DNA of 64,000 nt from Prado023 sp963747335 (GCA_963747335.1 CAVVEV010000002.1:1-64000); one strand, 5' to 3'. Positions 1 through 8,728 are shown, counted from the stretch's first letter. Numbers and translations: made by a program. The notes: generated from the sequence alone by a model not told the origin.

Positions 1-506
1 TGTCGGTCAGTGGTTCCAGGCTGCTTTCGGGCAGCCCGAGATCGGTGCACTTGGCGATGGGCAGCACGGCCAGGGCGCCGTCGGGCAGCACGCATTGGCT
101 GACCGGGTCGGGGATCGGCTTCATGGTGCCGTCACCGTTGGAGTAGCACAGATCCACGGCCTGTTGAGCGGTGCTCGGCCCGCCGGGCTCGACCCACAGC
201 ACCCCGAACCGGGCGGTGTCATCGGTCAGATCAGTGGGCACCCGGGTGTAGCACCAGACCAGGTCCTGCTGGGCGGGCTCGCGGTGCAGCAGCCCGCCGG
301 TGGCCGCCCCCACCCCGGCCAGCAGCACGGCGATCCCGGCGATCAGGGCCAGCCACCAGCGGCGGGCGCCTGCGATCTGCTCCCGTCGGGCTTCGCGGCG
401 GATCCGCCGAGCGGTCTGCCGAGCTTCGCTGGTCCAGCTCCCGCTCGTCCACCAGCGTCGTCATCGTGGCCCTGGTCAGCGCGTCGAACAGCTCATCGTC
501 GGTCAT
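1..506 (-). pseudogene. Anti-sigma-like membrane protein, frameshifted copy 1, cut by window edge
   Basis: This is a near-identical copy of the intact gene at 15035-15544. The start codon at 506 overlaps the stop of the sigma gene in an ATGA arrangement, so the two are translationally coupled. The first ~25 codons read normally (MTDDELFDALTRATM). One extra base at about 423-428, relative to the intact copy, shifts the frame before the single membrane segment. Removing it restores arginine-rich helix, membrane segment and cysteine-containing outer domain to the left edge; the stop codon lies just outside. Its presumed role is binding the neighbouring sigma factor at the membrane. That role is inferred from position and topology, since no zinc-binding anti-sigma motif is visible. 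The extra base could also be an assembly error. Confidence 0.7.
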
Positions 507-1048
507 GACGCCACCTCCCCGTCGATCGCTTCGGACAGCCGTTGCCGGGCCCGGTGCAGGCGCACCCGCACGGTGCCCGCGGGCACCCCGAGGGTGATCG
601 ACGCCTGCGCGGGGGTGAACCCGAACAACCCACACAACTCAAGGACCTCTCGGTCCTCCTCACCCAGGCGCAGCATCGCGGCCAGTGCCGCGGACAGGTG
701 CTGGTTGGCCGCATCCACCTCCACGATCCGCGTCGTGAAGTCCTCCGGGGCAGGGGGCGCCATCCGGGCGTTGCGGGCACCGGCCGCAGCTTGGGCCGCG
801 ACCCACGTGTTCGACATCCGCCGGGCCACCGTGAACAGCCACGGCAACCACCCCCGGTCCTCGTCGACGATCACGTGATCGCGCTGCCGCCACGCCTCCA
901 CGAACAGCTCGGCCCCGAGGTCCTTGGCATCCTCCACCGGGATCCGGCAGGCCAGGAACGCCACCACGGTCGGGTAGTGCGCCCGGAACAGCGCGTCATG
1001 CTCGGCGCGCTGCGCCGCGAGCACCCGCCTGGACTGCCCCGGACCCAT
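503..1048 (-). CDS. ECF-type RNA polymerase sigma factor, copy 1
   Basis: The product has about 181 residues, normal for an ECF sigma factor. Region 2 spans roughly residues 16-85 and includes GWLPWLFTVARRM. Region 4 spans roughly 125-172, with the helix-turn-helix around FTPAQASITLGVPAGTVRVR. I chose the ATG at 1048 because it follows a purine-rich stretch; the frame stays open upstream to 1096. The gene overlaps the anti-sigma start by ATGA. It lies directly downstream of a four-gene ABC operon, and its promoter overlaps the end of the last permease gene. A second copy at 15541-16005 is about 85% identical, but its start is damaged. Confidence 0.88.
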   Translation of the reverse strand: MGPGQSRRVLAAQRAEHDALFRAHYPTVVAFLACRIPVEDAKDLGAELFVEAWRQRDHVIVDEDRGWLPWLFTVARRMSNTWVAAQAAAGARNARMAPPAPEDFTTRIVEVDAANQHLSAALAAMLRLGEEDREVLELCGLFGFTPAQASITLGVPAGTVRVRLHRARQRLSEAIDGEVAS

Positions 1049-1164
1049 CCCCCACCTCGCTCCCACCTGCCGTTGTGACCCTACCCAGCCCACCAACCTG
1101 CCCGGCGGCTCCCGCTGGCCTCCCTACACCCCGACGGAAGACCGGGTGGGGCGCAGGGAGGCCT

Positions 1165-1216
1165 CCACCCCATATATGGGAGCTCACCCACCAGCGTTAC
1201 AGTGATCTGCGTCACA
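1165..1216 (-). promoter_or_regulatory. CRP-like site plus promoter of sigma copy 1
   Basis: On the minus strand a CRP/GlxR-like palindrome TGTGACGCAGATCACT (1201-1216) abuts TGTAACG (1195-1201). After 15 bases comes CCATATATG (1171-1179), a plausible -10 region. The same layout with identical spacing recurs at 16205-16250. It also occurs, with the CRP site 10 bases further out, at 4264-4319. The CRP site overlaps the stop codon of the upstream permease gene. Whether the downstream elements are read by the housekeeping sigma factor or by the sigma factor encoded here is unknown. Confidence 0.7.
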
Positions 1217-1796
1217 CTCGGGTCTGGGGAGGTCGTCGCGGCCGTGCGCGGGCGAGGGCCAGCGCTGCTGCGGCGATGACGAGGGCTGTCAGGGTGAGCC
1301 ACGCCACGGGGCCGGTGACCGGCAGGTTCCAGGCCCACACGGGCGGTGTGCTGGTGTTGCGGTCGAGTAGAGCGGTGGCAACGGCCCATCCCAGTGGCAG
1401 GCTGATCCCAAGCCCCGAACCCCCGGCAGCCAGCCCCAGCACGGCCAGGGCTGCCATGCCCAGGCTGGCGCGGGCGGTGGCCAGGGCCAGGGGGGAGCCC
1501 TCCGTGGCGGCCGCCGTCGTGAGCAGCAGGGCGCTGGCAAACCAAAGCCCGAGGGCAGCTGCGGCCGTGGTCGCATCACCGACTCGCGCGGTTGTGAGCG
1601 CGAGTTCTCCAAGGGGGCGGCGCAGGATCGTGGTCGTGATGGCCGCGGCGATGCTGGTCAGGCCGCTGGTGATGATCGCGGGGAACAGCTGCAGGGTGTC
1701 GGGATGCGCGAACGCCAGCCACGCGGCGCAGGCCACGACCATCAGCAGCCCCAGCGCCGCGGGTCGCATGCCGATCGCCCGGAGGTGATGTCTCAT
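1212..1796 (-). CDS. ABC transporter membrane protein, distal gene
   Basis: This 194-residue protein is almost entirely hydrophobic, with about five or six membrane segments (near residues 13-30, 37-58, 76-97, 110-142 and 164-184). I place the start at the ATG at 1796, which overlaps the stop of the preceding membrane protein gene as ATGA. Translational coupling, together with the ATPase two genes upstream, suggests it is a second permease subunit or accessory membrane subunit. No named family is recognised. A longer open frame continues upstream but is only the antisense-like shadow of the neighbour. Confidence 0.75.
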   Translation of the reverse strand: MRHHLRAIGMRPAALGLLMVVACAAWLAFAHPDTLQLFPAIITSGLTSIAAAITTTILRRPLGELALTTARVGDATTAAAALGLWFASALLLTTAAATEGSPLALATARASLGMAALAVLGLAAGGSGLGISLPLGWAVATALLDRNTSTPPVWAWNLPVTGPVAWLTLTALVIAAAALALARARPRRPPQTRV

Positions 1797-3079
1797 TCCT
1801 GGAGTTGGCGTGCGGTCTTCGGGGCCAGGGTGCAGGCCCGCAAGTCTTGCCAGTGGGTGGCCAGGAATCGGCTGAGTTGGTCGGTGCGGCCTGGTTGCGG
1901 GGCTGTGGCGTTCTCTGCCAGGGCGGCCAGCACGATTCCCTGCGCCTGGCCACCGCGGGCAGCCTTGCCAGCAGGTAGCCGGTCGCAGGCGGAGCCTTCG
2001 GAGCTGGTGAAGATGCCGGCGAGCATCGAGGCAGCCGCCCCCTGCGTGGCCGCCTTCCCGTCGACGATCGCCAGCGGGAAGGTCAGTTGCTGGGTGGCGG
2101 GATCGTAGCGGGGCCGGCTCGTGGTCTGGACGACCCGGTCGATCCGGATGCCCGCGTCGGTCAGCGGGACGAGTACCCGCGGGGCCGCCGCCGCAAGCGC
2201 CGCACCGCCCGCCGCATATGCGGGGTGCAGGCAGACCTGCGGCGCGGAGCCGAAGCACGAGGTCGCCTCGATCGACACGGGCCGGTAGACGGTCTGCGGA
2301 ATGCTGGCCGTCCCGAGTGCCGCGACCAGGGCCATCACCACCGCTCCAGCTGCTTGGCGGCGAGTCACTCGGGGAGCGGCCGCGGCCGTCAGCGCCAGCC
2401 CGCCGAGGACCAGGAAGAGCGCCATGCGCGGGACGGCGAGGCTCACCGGGTGGTAGCTCATGCTCAGCGTGATGTCGAGCAGTGGGACGTAGGGCCCGAA
2501 CGCGGTCGGCCCCGCCGTGAGGCCCTGCGCTACGTAGACCACGACCGCGACGCCGACCACGGTGAGCCGATGGGGCAGCCAACGGCCGACCACGAAGCCC
2601 ACGGCCAGGCACAGCCACAACCCCGCCAGGGAATCCGCCACCAGGAGCGCGTCGAGGTGGCCCCACGTGGCCGAGCGCAACGGCCCCGGCGCGCACAACA
2701 CGACCCCGACCAGCAGCCCTAAGCCCAGCCACGCCCAGTCGCGGCCAACCCGCCGCGCGTAGCGGGCCAGCCGGCTGCGGGGGGCTGCGTCGAACAATTC
2801 GACGACACCGGCGTGGCGCTCGACCATGCCCTGCCATGCTCCCAACCCAGCAGCCAAGGGGGCTACGAACACCAGGGCGTAGTTGGCAGCGCGGCTGACG
2901 TCGCCCCAGAGCGCGACGTCCGAGGTGGCATCCGAGCGGTAGACGAAGACCACGGCGGCGGTCACCACCATGCTGGCGAGCAGCCCCGCGGGGATCGTCA
3001 ACCGCCGACCTGAGGACTCCCTGTGCCGCAGCACTTCGCCTTGTCTAACGGCCACGTTGGCTCGGGGTGCGCCGCTCAT
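1793..3079 (-). CDS. ABC transporter permease-like membrane protein
   Basis: The protein has about 428 residues. An N-terminal half with multiple membrane helices (from about residue 25 to 250) is followed by a large soluble, probably extracytoplasmic, C-terminal half containing cysteines. The layout resembles ABC-2 type permeases with a fused outer domain, but no signature motif confirms this. The start at 3079 overlaps the ATPase stop by ATGA; an upstream in-frame start exists but would overlap the ATPase gene by about 90 bases. The likely partner is the ATPase encoded at 3076-3816. Confidence 0.78.
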   Translation of the reverse strand: MSGAPRANVAVRQGEVLRHRESSGRRLTIPAGLLASMVVTAAVVFVYRSDATSDVALWGDVSRAANYALVFVAPLAAGLGAWQGMVERHAGVVELFDAAPRSRLARYARRVGRDWAWLGLGLLVGVVLCAPGPLRSATWGHLDALLVADSLAGLWLCLAVGFVVGRWLPHRLTVVGVAVVVYVAQGLTAGPTAFGPYVPLLDITLSMSYHPVSLAVPRMALFLVLGGLALTAAAAPRVTRRQAAGAVVMALVAALGTASIPQTVYRPVSIEATSCFGSAPQVCLHPAYAAGGAALAAAAPRVLVPLTDAGIRIDRVVQTTSRPRYDPATQQLTFPLAIVDGKAATQGAAASMLAGIFTSSEGSACDRLPAGKAARGGQAQGIVLAALAENATAPQPGRTDQLSRFLATHWQDLRACTLAPKTARQLQE

Positions 3080-3816
3080 GCCCACCCGTCCTTCGTCGGC
3101 TGGTGCGTGCTCGACGACGTGGGTTCCGCGGCGATCAGGGGATCGGCGATGCGCAGGTGCAGCCAATCGGTCGCCACGCCCGACAGGTCTTCCTCCAGGT
3201 GGGTGGACACCACGATGGTCGCCTGGCCCGCAAGCTGAACAAGCGTCTCGCGGAACGTCTCACGCTGCGCCCGATCCAGTCCCGCGGTCGGCTCGTCGAG
3301 CAGCAGCAGCCCGGGCTCGCCGAGCAGCGCTTGGGCGATCAGGACCCGGCGACGCATCCCGCCAGACAAGCTGCCCACCCGCCGCTCGGCGTGACGGGTC
3401 AGGTCCACCACCGACAGCGCACGATCCGACTGCTCCCGCACCTCATCTCGTGGGATCCGCTTGAGCCAGCACACGTACGCCAGATACCCCCACACGGTCA
3501 TCGAGTCGACCAACCCGCCAGCCTGCGGCACGTAGCCGACATGCGACTTGACCGCCTCGACGGTCAACGGTGCGCCACCCCGCAGCCACCGCACCCTCCC
3601 TGCCGACGGCCTCTGCAGGCCAGCCAGAACCCTGATCAGCGTCGTCTTGCCCGAACCATTCTCGCCGGTCACGGCAAGAACCGACCCCGCTGGAACATCC
3701 AGGACGACTCGCTGCAACGCGGGACGCCGCCGCAGCCGGACCTCGACCCCATCCACCTCGACGGCCACACCCCGCGCTGCTGGACCCGCCAGTCGGCGGT
3801 TGCCCGCCTCAACCAC
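3076..3816 (-). CDS. ABC transporter ATP-binding protein
   Basis: This is a 246-residue nucleotide-binding subunit. The Walker A motif GENGSGKT is at residues 51-58, the signature LSGGM near 150 and the Walker B LLLLDEP near 170. An H-loop histidine follows in VVSTHLEE. The start is GTG at 3816 and overlaps the stop of the secreted protein gene by eight bases. The order secreted protein, ATPase, permease, membrane protein, all overlapping, indicates one transcript from the promoter at 4264-4319. The ATPase belongs to the drug/peptide exporter type of ABC proteins. The substrate is unknown; the co-encoded secreted protein is one candidate. Confidence 0.92.
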   Translation of the reverse strand: MVEAGNRRLAGPAARGVAVEVDGVEVRLRRRPALQRVVLDVPAGSVLAVTGENGSGKTTLIRVLAGLQRPSAGRVRWLRGGAPLTVEAVKSHVGYVPQAGGLVDSMTVWGYLAYVCWLKRIPRDEVREQSDRALSVVDLTRHAERRVGSLSGGMRRRVLIAQALLGEPGLLLLDEPTAGLDRAQRETFRETLVQLAGQATIVVSTHLEEDLSGVATDWLHLRIADPLIAAEPTSSSTHQPTKDGWA

Positions 3817-4216
3817 AGCTCAGAACAACCTTGCCCGTCGCCGCGGTGTATCCGAGCGACGAGTCGCCAACCGTCTTCCAGCCGTAGCTACCCGAGGTGC
3901 AGCCGCTGGCATAGGCGTTGAAGTTGTAGCTCGAGTTCTGCGTGCTGTCGGTGTTCGATGCCACCACAGCATCCGGCAGACCCGTCCGCACCCGCACCAA
4001 GGTGCTCTTCACCCAACCAGTCAGTGGTCCGTTGCAGTTGAGCAAGACGTGCGCCGTCACCGTGGTCCCATTCGAGGTGGGATCGTAGGCGGTGATCGAA
4101 CACGACGTTGCCTGGGCTGGCGCGGCCACCCAGACCGAGGCAGATGCGACCATCACCAAGCCGGTCAGCCGAGCCACCCGAGAGTGCCTCCCCACGACCA
4201 TGCTTCCTGAACTCAT
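3809..4216 (-). CDS. Small secreted four-cysteine protein
   Basis: The protein has about 135 residues. A signal peptide with a basic start, a hydrophobic core (LTGLVMVASASVWVAA) and an AQA cleavage site ends near residue 37. The mature part is about 98 residues, polar and rich in Ser, Thr, Asn and Gly. It has four cysteines, which could form two disulfides. I chose ATG at 4216, preceded by GGAGGAG; ATG at 4201 is an alternative. It is the first gene of the ABC operon and overlaps the ATPase gene. No family is recognised. It could be a substrate, sensor or binding partner of the transporter; none of these is shown. Confidence 0.8.
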   Translation of the reverse strand: MSSGSMVVGRHSRVARLTGLVMVASASVWVAAPAQATSCSITAYDPTSNGTTVTAHVLLNCNGPLTGWVKSTLVRVRTGLPDAVVASNTDSTQNSSYNFNAYASGCTSGSYGWKTVGDSSLGYTAATGKVVLSCG

Positions 4217-4257
4217 GACTCCTCCTGCTCCGGACCGGGGACGACCGAGCGCCGTCC

Positions 4258-4319
4258 CACACCCGTATATGGAGCCACGAGGGTCCCCGTTACAGCACAA
4301 GCATGTGAAGTGCGTCACG
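4258..4319 (-). promoter_or_regulatory. CRP-like site plus promoter of the secreted protein-ABC operon
   Basis: On the minus strand the CRP-like palindrome lies at 4304-4319 (half-sites CGTGA and TCACA). TGTAACG follows at 4288-4294 and CCATATACG at 4264-4272. The spacing between the last two is 15 bases, exactly as at the two sigma promoters. The CRP site is 10 bases further upstream, one helical turn, so it stays on the same face of the DNA. The start codon is about 40 bases downstream of the expected transcription start. Confidence 0.7.
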
Positions 4320-4482
4320 CACCTGCCGTGCCCCGCAGCCTCCGGGCTGGAGTCCCTGCCGTTGCTCCCCCGTCGCGGCGGGGCCTTCGCTCGGGACGCA
4401 GCCGTCGGAGCCCGCTCCAGTGAACCGTGAACCCGTCCCTATCGCACGTTCGACCCAACGCGAGCAACCCACACTAGCCGCC

Positions 4483-4537
4483 ACGTCCCCTTGGGCGGTG
4501 ACGCCCCACCGTGCACGACAGGCGGCGAAAGGACGCG
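4483..4537. repeat. Dispersed intergenic repeat, copy R1
   Basis: It has both conserved parts of the family: a left arm (ACGTCCCCTTGGGCGGTG) and a right core (GTGCACGACAGGCGGCG) ending in AAAGGACGCG. The two ends are imperfect inverted repeats. Related copies are listed at R2-R12. Confidence 0.6.
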
Positions 4538-4589
4538 CCTGCTGAAGGCCGGCACGCCGCACCGGCTCGGCTGGCGTGGGCGCTCCGTT

Positions 4590-5393
4590 TCACCGGGAGG
4601 CGAGCATGAATCCGAGCATCATGTTCGTGGTGGTCGATGACATGCACGTGCGATTGTGTCCCCAGTTGGGGTAGATGTGCGCCCGGCCGTCCTTGACGCC
4701 GGCGGCGGTCTGCTCGAACAGCTCGGGTGAGTAGCCGATGTCCTTGCCGCCACCGATCACGAGCGTTGGGGCGGTGATCCGGTGCAGCTGGTCGGTGACG
4801 TCGAAGACGTCCTCGGCGTCCATGGTCACGAGCATGTCGGTAGGATCCTTCGGAGCCATCAACCCCCACGCCGCCCGCGCCACGGGCTTCGCTGGACGGC
4901 GCAGCGCATCGGGCAGCATCAGCGTGGTCGCCAGCTCGGCCATCCCACCGGCGTAGTCCCCTGCTCGCACAGCACGCCCGAGCTCCGCCTGAAGCGACCG
5001 GCCCTGCTCGCCGAGCCGGCAGGCCGCCGCGACCACGACCAGGGACCGCACCAACTCGGGACGGTCCACCGCCAACTGCAGCACGACCGAACCGCCCGTG
5101 CTCTCCCCGGTCAAGAACACCGGCTCGCCGAACTTCTCCTCGATCGCCGTGGCCAGGTGCCCGGCAATGTCGGACATCGACTCACCGGGCTGCAGACCCT
5201 GCTTCCGGTTCACCCAGTACACCCGGAACTCACCACTCAACGGCGCGATGGTCGACAAGTACATGCGCCGCATCCACCCGGTCGGCACGTCGTGCGTCGG
5301 CGTCAGGCCCTCCACCTTCACCAACGGGGGACCCTCACCGATCGCCAAGTACGGAACCCCGTCTCCCAGGAACCCGCTCGAAGGCTCAGACAT
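4590..5393 (-). CDS. Alpha/beta hydrolase
   Basis: The protein has 267 residues with a lipase-type nucleophile elbow GESTGGS, an acid loop GGGKDIGYSPE and a late histidine in NWGHN, which form the expected catalytic triad. ATG at 5393 is preferred because GGGAGAGG sits eight bases upstream; another ATG lies at 5399. The frame stays open upstream to 5567, without a convincing signal. It is a paralogue of the hydrolase at 6245-7108: both share the unusual C-terminal motif Gly-His-(Met/Asn)-Arg-(Ala/Thr)-Cys. The substrate is unknown. Confidence 0.85.
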   Translation of the reverse strand: MSEPSSGFLGDGVPYLAIGEGPPLVKVEGLTPTHDVPTGWMRRMYLSTIAPLSGEFRVYWVNRKQGLQPGESMSDIAGHLATAIEEKFGEPVFLTGESTGGSVVLQLAVDRPELVRSLVVVAAACRLGEQGRSLQAELGRAVRAGDYAGGMAELATTLMLPDALRRPAKPVARAAWGLMAPKDPTDMLVTMDAEDVFDVTDQLHRITAPTLVIGGGKDIGYSPELFEQTAAGVKDGRAHIYPNWGHNRTCMSSTTTNMMLGFMLASR

Positions 5394-5780
5394 CCCCATC
5401 ACCTCTCCCTTGCTCAATGCTGCCCCCACCCTTCCTTGACCGACAGGGTCTGAAGTCATCGACTGCCCGGCGCGCGAGGTGCGCCGTCGGGGAGGTTGTC
5501 CGGGCGCGGAGCATCCGACGACGGAGGTGGCACACAGGACCACCGAGAAGCCGCCGACCGCTGACACCGGAACGCGTTTCGCGGCGACGTGGGGCAGGGG
5601 AATGATCCCTGTCTGCCCTGCGGGCCCTGCCCTGCTCTGGCGTTGGTTGGGCCTGGATTCCGTCCTCGGACTTTGGGCACTGGCGGTTGGCGGTCACTTG
5701 GGCGGAGTCTGGAGTTGAGGACTGGGTCCCAATCGCTGTGAGAGCCCCAGCCAGTGGTTATCGAGGGAAGGGGGCCGAGC

Positions 5781-6248
5781 ATGGTGACGGGGAAGGTTCA
5801 TGAGCGCAGCATCCACGTCGATGCCCCGGTCGAGGTCGTGTTCGCCCACGTGCGGGATCCGCTGAACTTCGGGGCGGCTGACCCGCAGCCTGTGCGAATC
5901 GACAAGGTGTCGCTGACCTCTCAGGGTGTGGGGTCGTCGTGGGAGTCGCGGTGGCGTGTGGCGGGGGTGCCGATGCGCGCGGTGTGGACCCGGGAGGAGT
6001 GTCTGCACTGCGTAAGGATCGTCGACCACACGACGACCGGCATTGTCTGGACGTACACCACGGCGCCCGACGTCGCCGGCACCACGCTGTCGCTGTCCTA
6101 CGCGATCTCGACGAGGCTCGCGGCTGCGAACTGGGTCCTTGATCACGTGGTTGGCGACCAGGATCACCAGCTCGACCTGATGCTTGCGCACTTCAAGTCG
6201 GCGATCGAGGCCTCGGTCGGGTCCGCGGCGGGAGGTGACGGGGGATGA
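5781..6248 (+). CDS. SRPBCC (START-like) family protein
   Basis: The 155-residue protein opens with the pattern VHERSIHVDAPVEVVFAHVRD, typical of polyketide-cyclase/START-like folds that bind hydrophobic ligands in a helix-grip pocket. ATG at 5781 follows GGAAGGGGG. The stop overlaps the start of the hydrolase gene by ATGA, so the two proteins are made together and may act on the same hydrophobic compound. The ligand cannot be inferred. Confidence 0.85.
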   Translation: MVTGKVHERSIHVDAPVEVVFAHVRDPLNFGAADPQPVRIDKVSLTSQGVGSSWESRWRVAGVPMRAVWTREECLHCVRIVDHTTTGIVWTYTTAPDVAGTTLSLSYAISTRLAAANWVLDHVVGDQDHQLDLMLAHFKSAIEASVGSAAGGDGG

Positions 6249-7108
6249 GTGTCTCGATGTGGCGGGGCCGGTTCGGAAACGGCATCGAGTTCCTCGCCGC
6301 TGGTGAGGGCGCCCGCACGTTGGTGTGGCTGCAGGGCGGACCGGGAAGCGGATTCCCACCCAGTTGGATGATGCGCGCGTTCGCGGGCAGCTGGGCACCG
6401 CTGGTGGACGCCGGGTTCACGGTGTGGATGCTTACCAGGCGCCGCGGCATGCCCGCCGGTCACACGATCGCCGACATGGCCGACGACGTCGCCGAGGCGA
6501 TCACCTCCGAGTTGGGCGGCTGGGTGGACGTCGTGGTGGGCGAGTCGTACGGCGGGATGATCGCCCAGTACCTGGCGGCCAACCACCCGGACCGGCTCGG
6601 CCGGCTGGTGCTGTCCAGCTCCGCGGGCCGGTTCGACCATCGCGCGGACGACGCCGACCGGCGCGGCGTCGAGGCGATCCGCGATGGGTCGCGGCTGCGG
6701 GCGGGCGCGGCGCTGGCCGACGCCATGATGCCGGGGGCCCGCTACCGACTTCTGCGACCGCTGATGGCCCCGCTGTTCGGGTGGTTCGTCACCGGGTTCG
6801 GCACCGGCGATGATCCGCTGGTCGAGTACCAGGCGGAACTGTCGTTCGACGCGCGCCCGGTGCTGCCGCGGATCAGCGTCCCGGTGCTGCTGCTCGCCGG
6901 CGACCGGGACGACGTCTTCCCCAAGCGGTTCGTCGAGGAGACCGCCGGGCTGATCCCCGACTGCACGTTGATCTGGTACCAGGGGCTGGGCCACATGCGG
7001 GCATGCTCGAGCGGTCGCGTGCCCCACGACATCGTCGCGTTCACCCCGCCCGGCAGCTTCAGCTCCCGCATGCCCCGCAGCATGAGGACAGGAGCGGGAC
7101 CTGACTGA
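6245..7108 (+). CDS. Alpha/beta hydrolase
   Basis: The protein has 287 residues. The oxyanion region is LQGGPGSGF near residues 29-37, the nucleophile Ser101 lies in GESYGG, the acid is in LLAGDRDDVF and the histidine in GLGHMRA. It is translationally coupled to the START-like gene upstream and is a paralogue of the hydrolase at 4590-5393 on the opposite strand. The pair diverges around the 5.4-5.78 kb intergenic region. Function beyond ester or amide hydrolysis is not determinable. Confidence 0.88.
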   Translation: MSVSMWRGRFGNGIEFLAAGEGARTLVWLQGGPGSGFPPSWMMRAFAGSWAPLVDAGFTVWMLTRRRGMPAGHTIADMADDVAEAITSELGGWVDVVVGESYGGMIAQYLAANHPDRLGRLVLSSSAGRFDHRADDADRRGVEAIRDGSRLRAGAALADAMMPGARYRLLRPLMAPLFGWFVTGFGTGDDPLVEYQAELSFDARPVLPRISVPVLLLAGDRDDVFPKRFVEETAGLIPDCTLIWYQGLGHMRACSSGRVPHDIVAFTPPGSFSSRMPRSMRTGAGPD

Positions 7109-7190
7109 CCCGACCCGTGACGTAGGGCGTCCGTACGCGGCGCACTGCAGCGCCGCGACACCGGGACGGTACGCGGCGGAAAGTCACGGG

Positions 7191-7436
7191 TCAGGCGGAG
7201 CGTTCCTGGTCGAGTCGTTCGAGGATCCAGGACCGGACAAGCGTGGACGCGGGTAAGTGCTTGGCAGCCGCAACTCTCACGACCTCGGCCTCTTCCTCGG
7301 CGCTGAGCCGCACGGAGTACACCTTCTGGCGGTTCGGCCGCCGGCCGGCCGTCCCGGCGGGGTAAGGGTCTTCCTTGGTCTCTTCGGACTCACGCTGGAG
7401 CCGTTCAGCCAGCGCTGGATCAATCGTCTTGGCCAT
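7191..7436 (-). CDS. Ribbon-helix-helix antitoxin (BrnA-like)
   Basis: This is an 81-residue protein. A flexible N-terminal half precedes a ribbon-helix-helix domain: strand YSVRLSAEEEAEVV, then helix-turn-helix AAAKHLPASTLVRSWILERL. Its start lies 17 bases inside the upstream toxin gene, the toxin-first order seen in BrnT/BrnA systems. It probably neutralises the toxin and represses the shared promoter. A decayed homologue lies at about 61897-62130. Confidence 0.8.
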   Translation of the reverse strand: MAKTIDPALAERLQRESEETKEDPYPAGTAGRRPNRQKVYSVRLSAEEEAEVVRVAAAKHLPASTLVRSWILERLDQERSA

Positions 7437-7743
7437 CTTCGTCTCCTTGCTGGTAGAGCTTCAGGTCCGCTCCGGTGGCGGGCCAGGCGTTGATTCCGTG
7501 CAGGTCACCGTCGAGGTCGCGATAGGCGATCACGACCAGCACTCGCCCGGCGGATCGGGAGCGGCCGATGAACCGCGAGGCTCCCATGCGGGACTTCGGG
7601 TCTGGTTCAAGGGCCAGGAGGTTGACGTCTGCCATGACCTCCTGAGTCCACTGCGGTTCGATGTTCAGGCCGTCGGGGTAGCGGTCGCCCCGGGAGCGGA
7701 CGTAGGCCAGCGCGTCGCGGTCCCACTGGATCTCTTCGGCCAC
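7420..7743 (-). CDS. BrnT-like toxin
   Basis: The protein has about 107 residues starting with GTG at 7743 (VAEEIQWDRDALAYV). The C-terminal half, RFIGRSRSAGRVLVVIAYR followed by HGINAWPAT, matches the core beta-sheet pattern of BrnT toxins, which are RelE-fold ribonucleases. The tract is longer at the N-terminus than classical BrnT, so the assignment is to the superfamily rather than to BrnT itself. It overlaps the antitoxin gene. The ribosome binding site is weak. Confidence 0.65.
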   Translation of the reverse strand: MAEEIQWDRDALAYVRSRGDRYPDGLNIEPQWTQEVMADVNLLALEPDPKSRMGASRFIGRSRSAGRVLVVIAYRDLDGDLHGINAWPATGADLKLYQQGDEDGQDD

Positions 7744-7769
7744 TTGAGCAGGGTACCTCGCGTCGTACG

Positions 7770-7780
7770 CTGTAGTACAG
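7770..7780. promoter_or_regulatory. Candidate autoregulatory operator of the toxin-antitoxin pair
   Basis: CTGTAGTACAG is a perfect odd-length palindrome 27 bases upstream of the toxin start. Ribbon-helix-helix antitoxins typically bind short palindromes in this position. The assignment is inferred from position alone. Confidence 0.4.
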
Positions 7781-7810
7781 ACTTTCAGACGTCTTGTGGT
7801 GTCACCATGC

Positions 7811-8728
7811 TCAGACGCCGGCGACGTAGGCGGTGAGGAAGTGCACGCCGTGGCGGTCGAGGTTGCCGCGGGCGCGGTCGTAGTGCTCGGTGGTGCGTGG
7901 GTCGGCGTGACGGGCCAGGATCTGGGCGTCCCGCAGAGGCACGCCGGCGTCGAGGGCGTTGGTGATCGCGGCGTGGCGCAGCGAGTGCGGGCTGATGTGC
8001 CGCGGGATCGCCGCGGCCTTCGCGATCCGGGCCACCATCCGATAGACATCCCGGCGGTCGATCGGTTTCCCGGACACGGGTCGGCGGATCAGCGGTCCCG
8101 TGGTGCGCTGCCCGCGGCACGCCTCCAACACCCGGAGCACGGGCACCGTGACCGGCATAGTGGCCGGCTTGTTGCCCTTGCCCACCAGGTGCAGCACCCG
8201 GTAGCCACGCATCGTGTCGGCGTAGTCCTCGATCCGCACCCCGGCGGCCTCAGAGGCTCGTAGGGCGTTGATGCCCAGCAGGAACGCCAGCGCACCGTGG
8301 TGCACGGTCAGGGTCTGGGCGACCTGCAGGAACCGGATCAACTCCAGGCGGTCCAGGCCCTGGGTGCGGGACTCGTCTTGCTGCACCTTCGGCAGCCGGG
8401 CGTAGACGGCCGGGTCGGCGGTGATCAGCCCGTCGATGTGGGCGAACCGGAAGTACCCGCGCACGCCGTGCATCATCGTCACGATCGAGGAGTCCATCAG
8501 CCCTGAGTCGCCGAGGTGGCGGATGTACAACTCGACGTGGGCCCGCTTGATCCCGACCAGCGCGTCCAGCCCGTTGCCCTCGCACCAGGCGAACCAGCGC
8601 GCCAGTTGCGAGGTGTACATCTCGTGGGTCCGCCCGGAGTAGCGGGCCAGGAACGACACCGCCGCCAGTTGGGCGGTCGACATCGACGTCGGCTGGAACG
8701 GCAACAGAATCGTGGAAGCAGAGGACAT
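7811..8728 (-). CDS. Tyrosine recombinase/integrase
   Basis: The protein has 305 residues. A SAM-like N-terminal core-binding domain covers roughly residues 15-105, followed by the catalytic domain. Catalytic residues are visible: Arg in GINALRASE, Lys in VGKGNKPA, His-x-x-Arg in SPHSLRHAAI, His in ILARHADPRTT and Tyr in EHYDRA. It is therefore likely active in strand exchange. It lies between two toxin-antitoxin pairs, in keeping with a mobile element. No attachment site pair was found next to it. Confidence 0.92.
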   Translation of the reverse strand: MSSASTILLPFQPTSMSTAQLAAVSFLARYSGRTHEMYTSQLARWFAWCEGNGLDALVGIKRAHVELYIRHLGDSGLMDSSIVTMMHGVRGYFRFAHIDGLITADPAVYARLPKVQQDESRTQGLDRLELIRFLQVAQTLTVHHGALAFLLGINALRASEAAGVRIEDYADTMRGYRVLHLVGKGNKPATMPVTVPVLRVLEACRGQRTTGPLIRRPVSGKPIDRRDVYRMVARIAKAAAIPRHISPHSLRHAAITNALDAGVPLRDAQILARHADPRTTEHYDRARGNLDRHGVHFLTAYVAGV

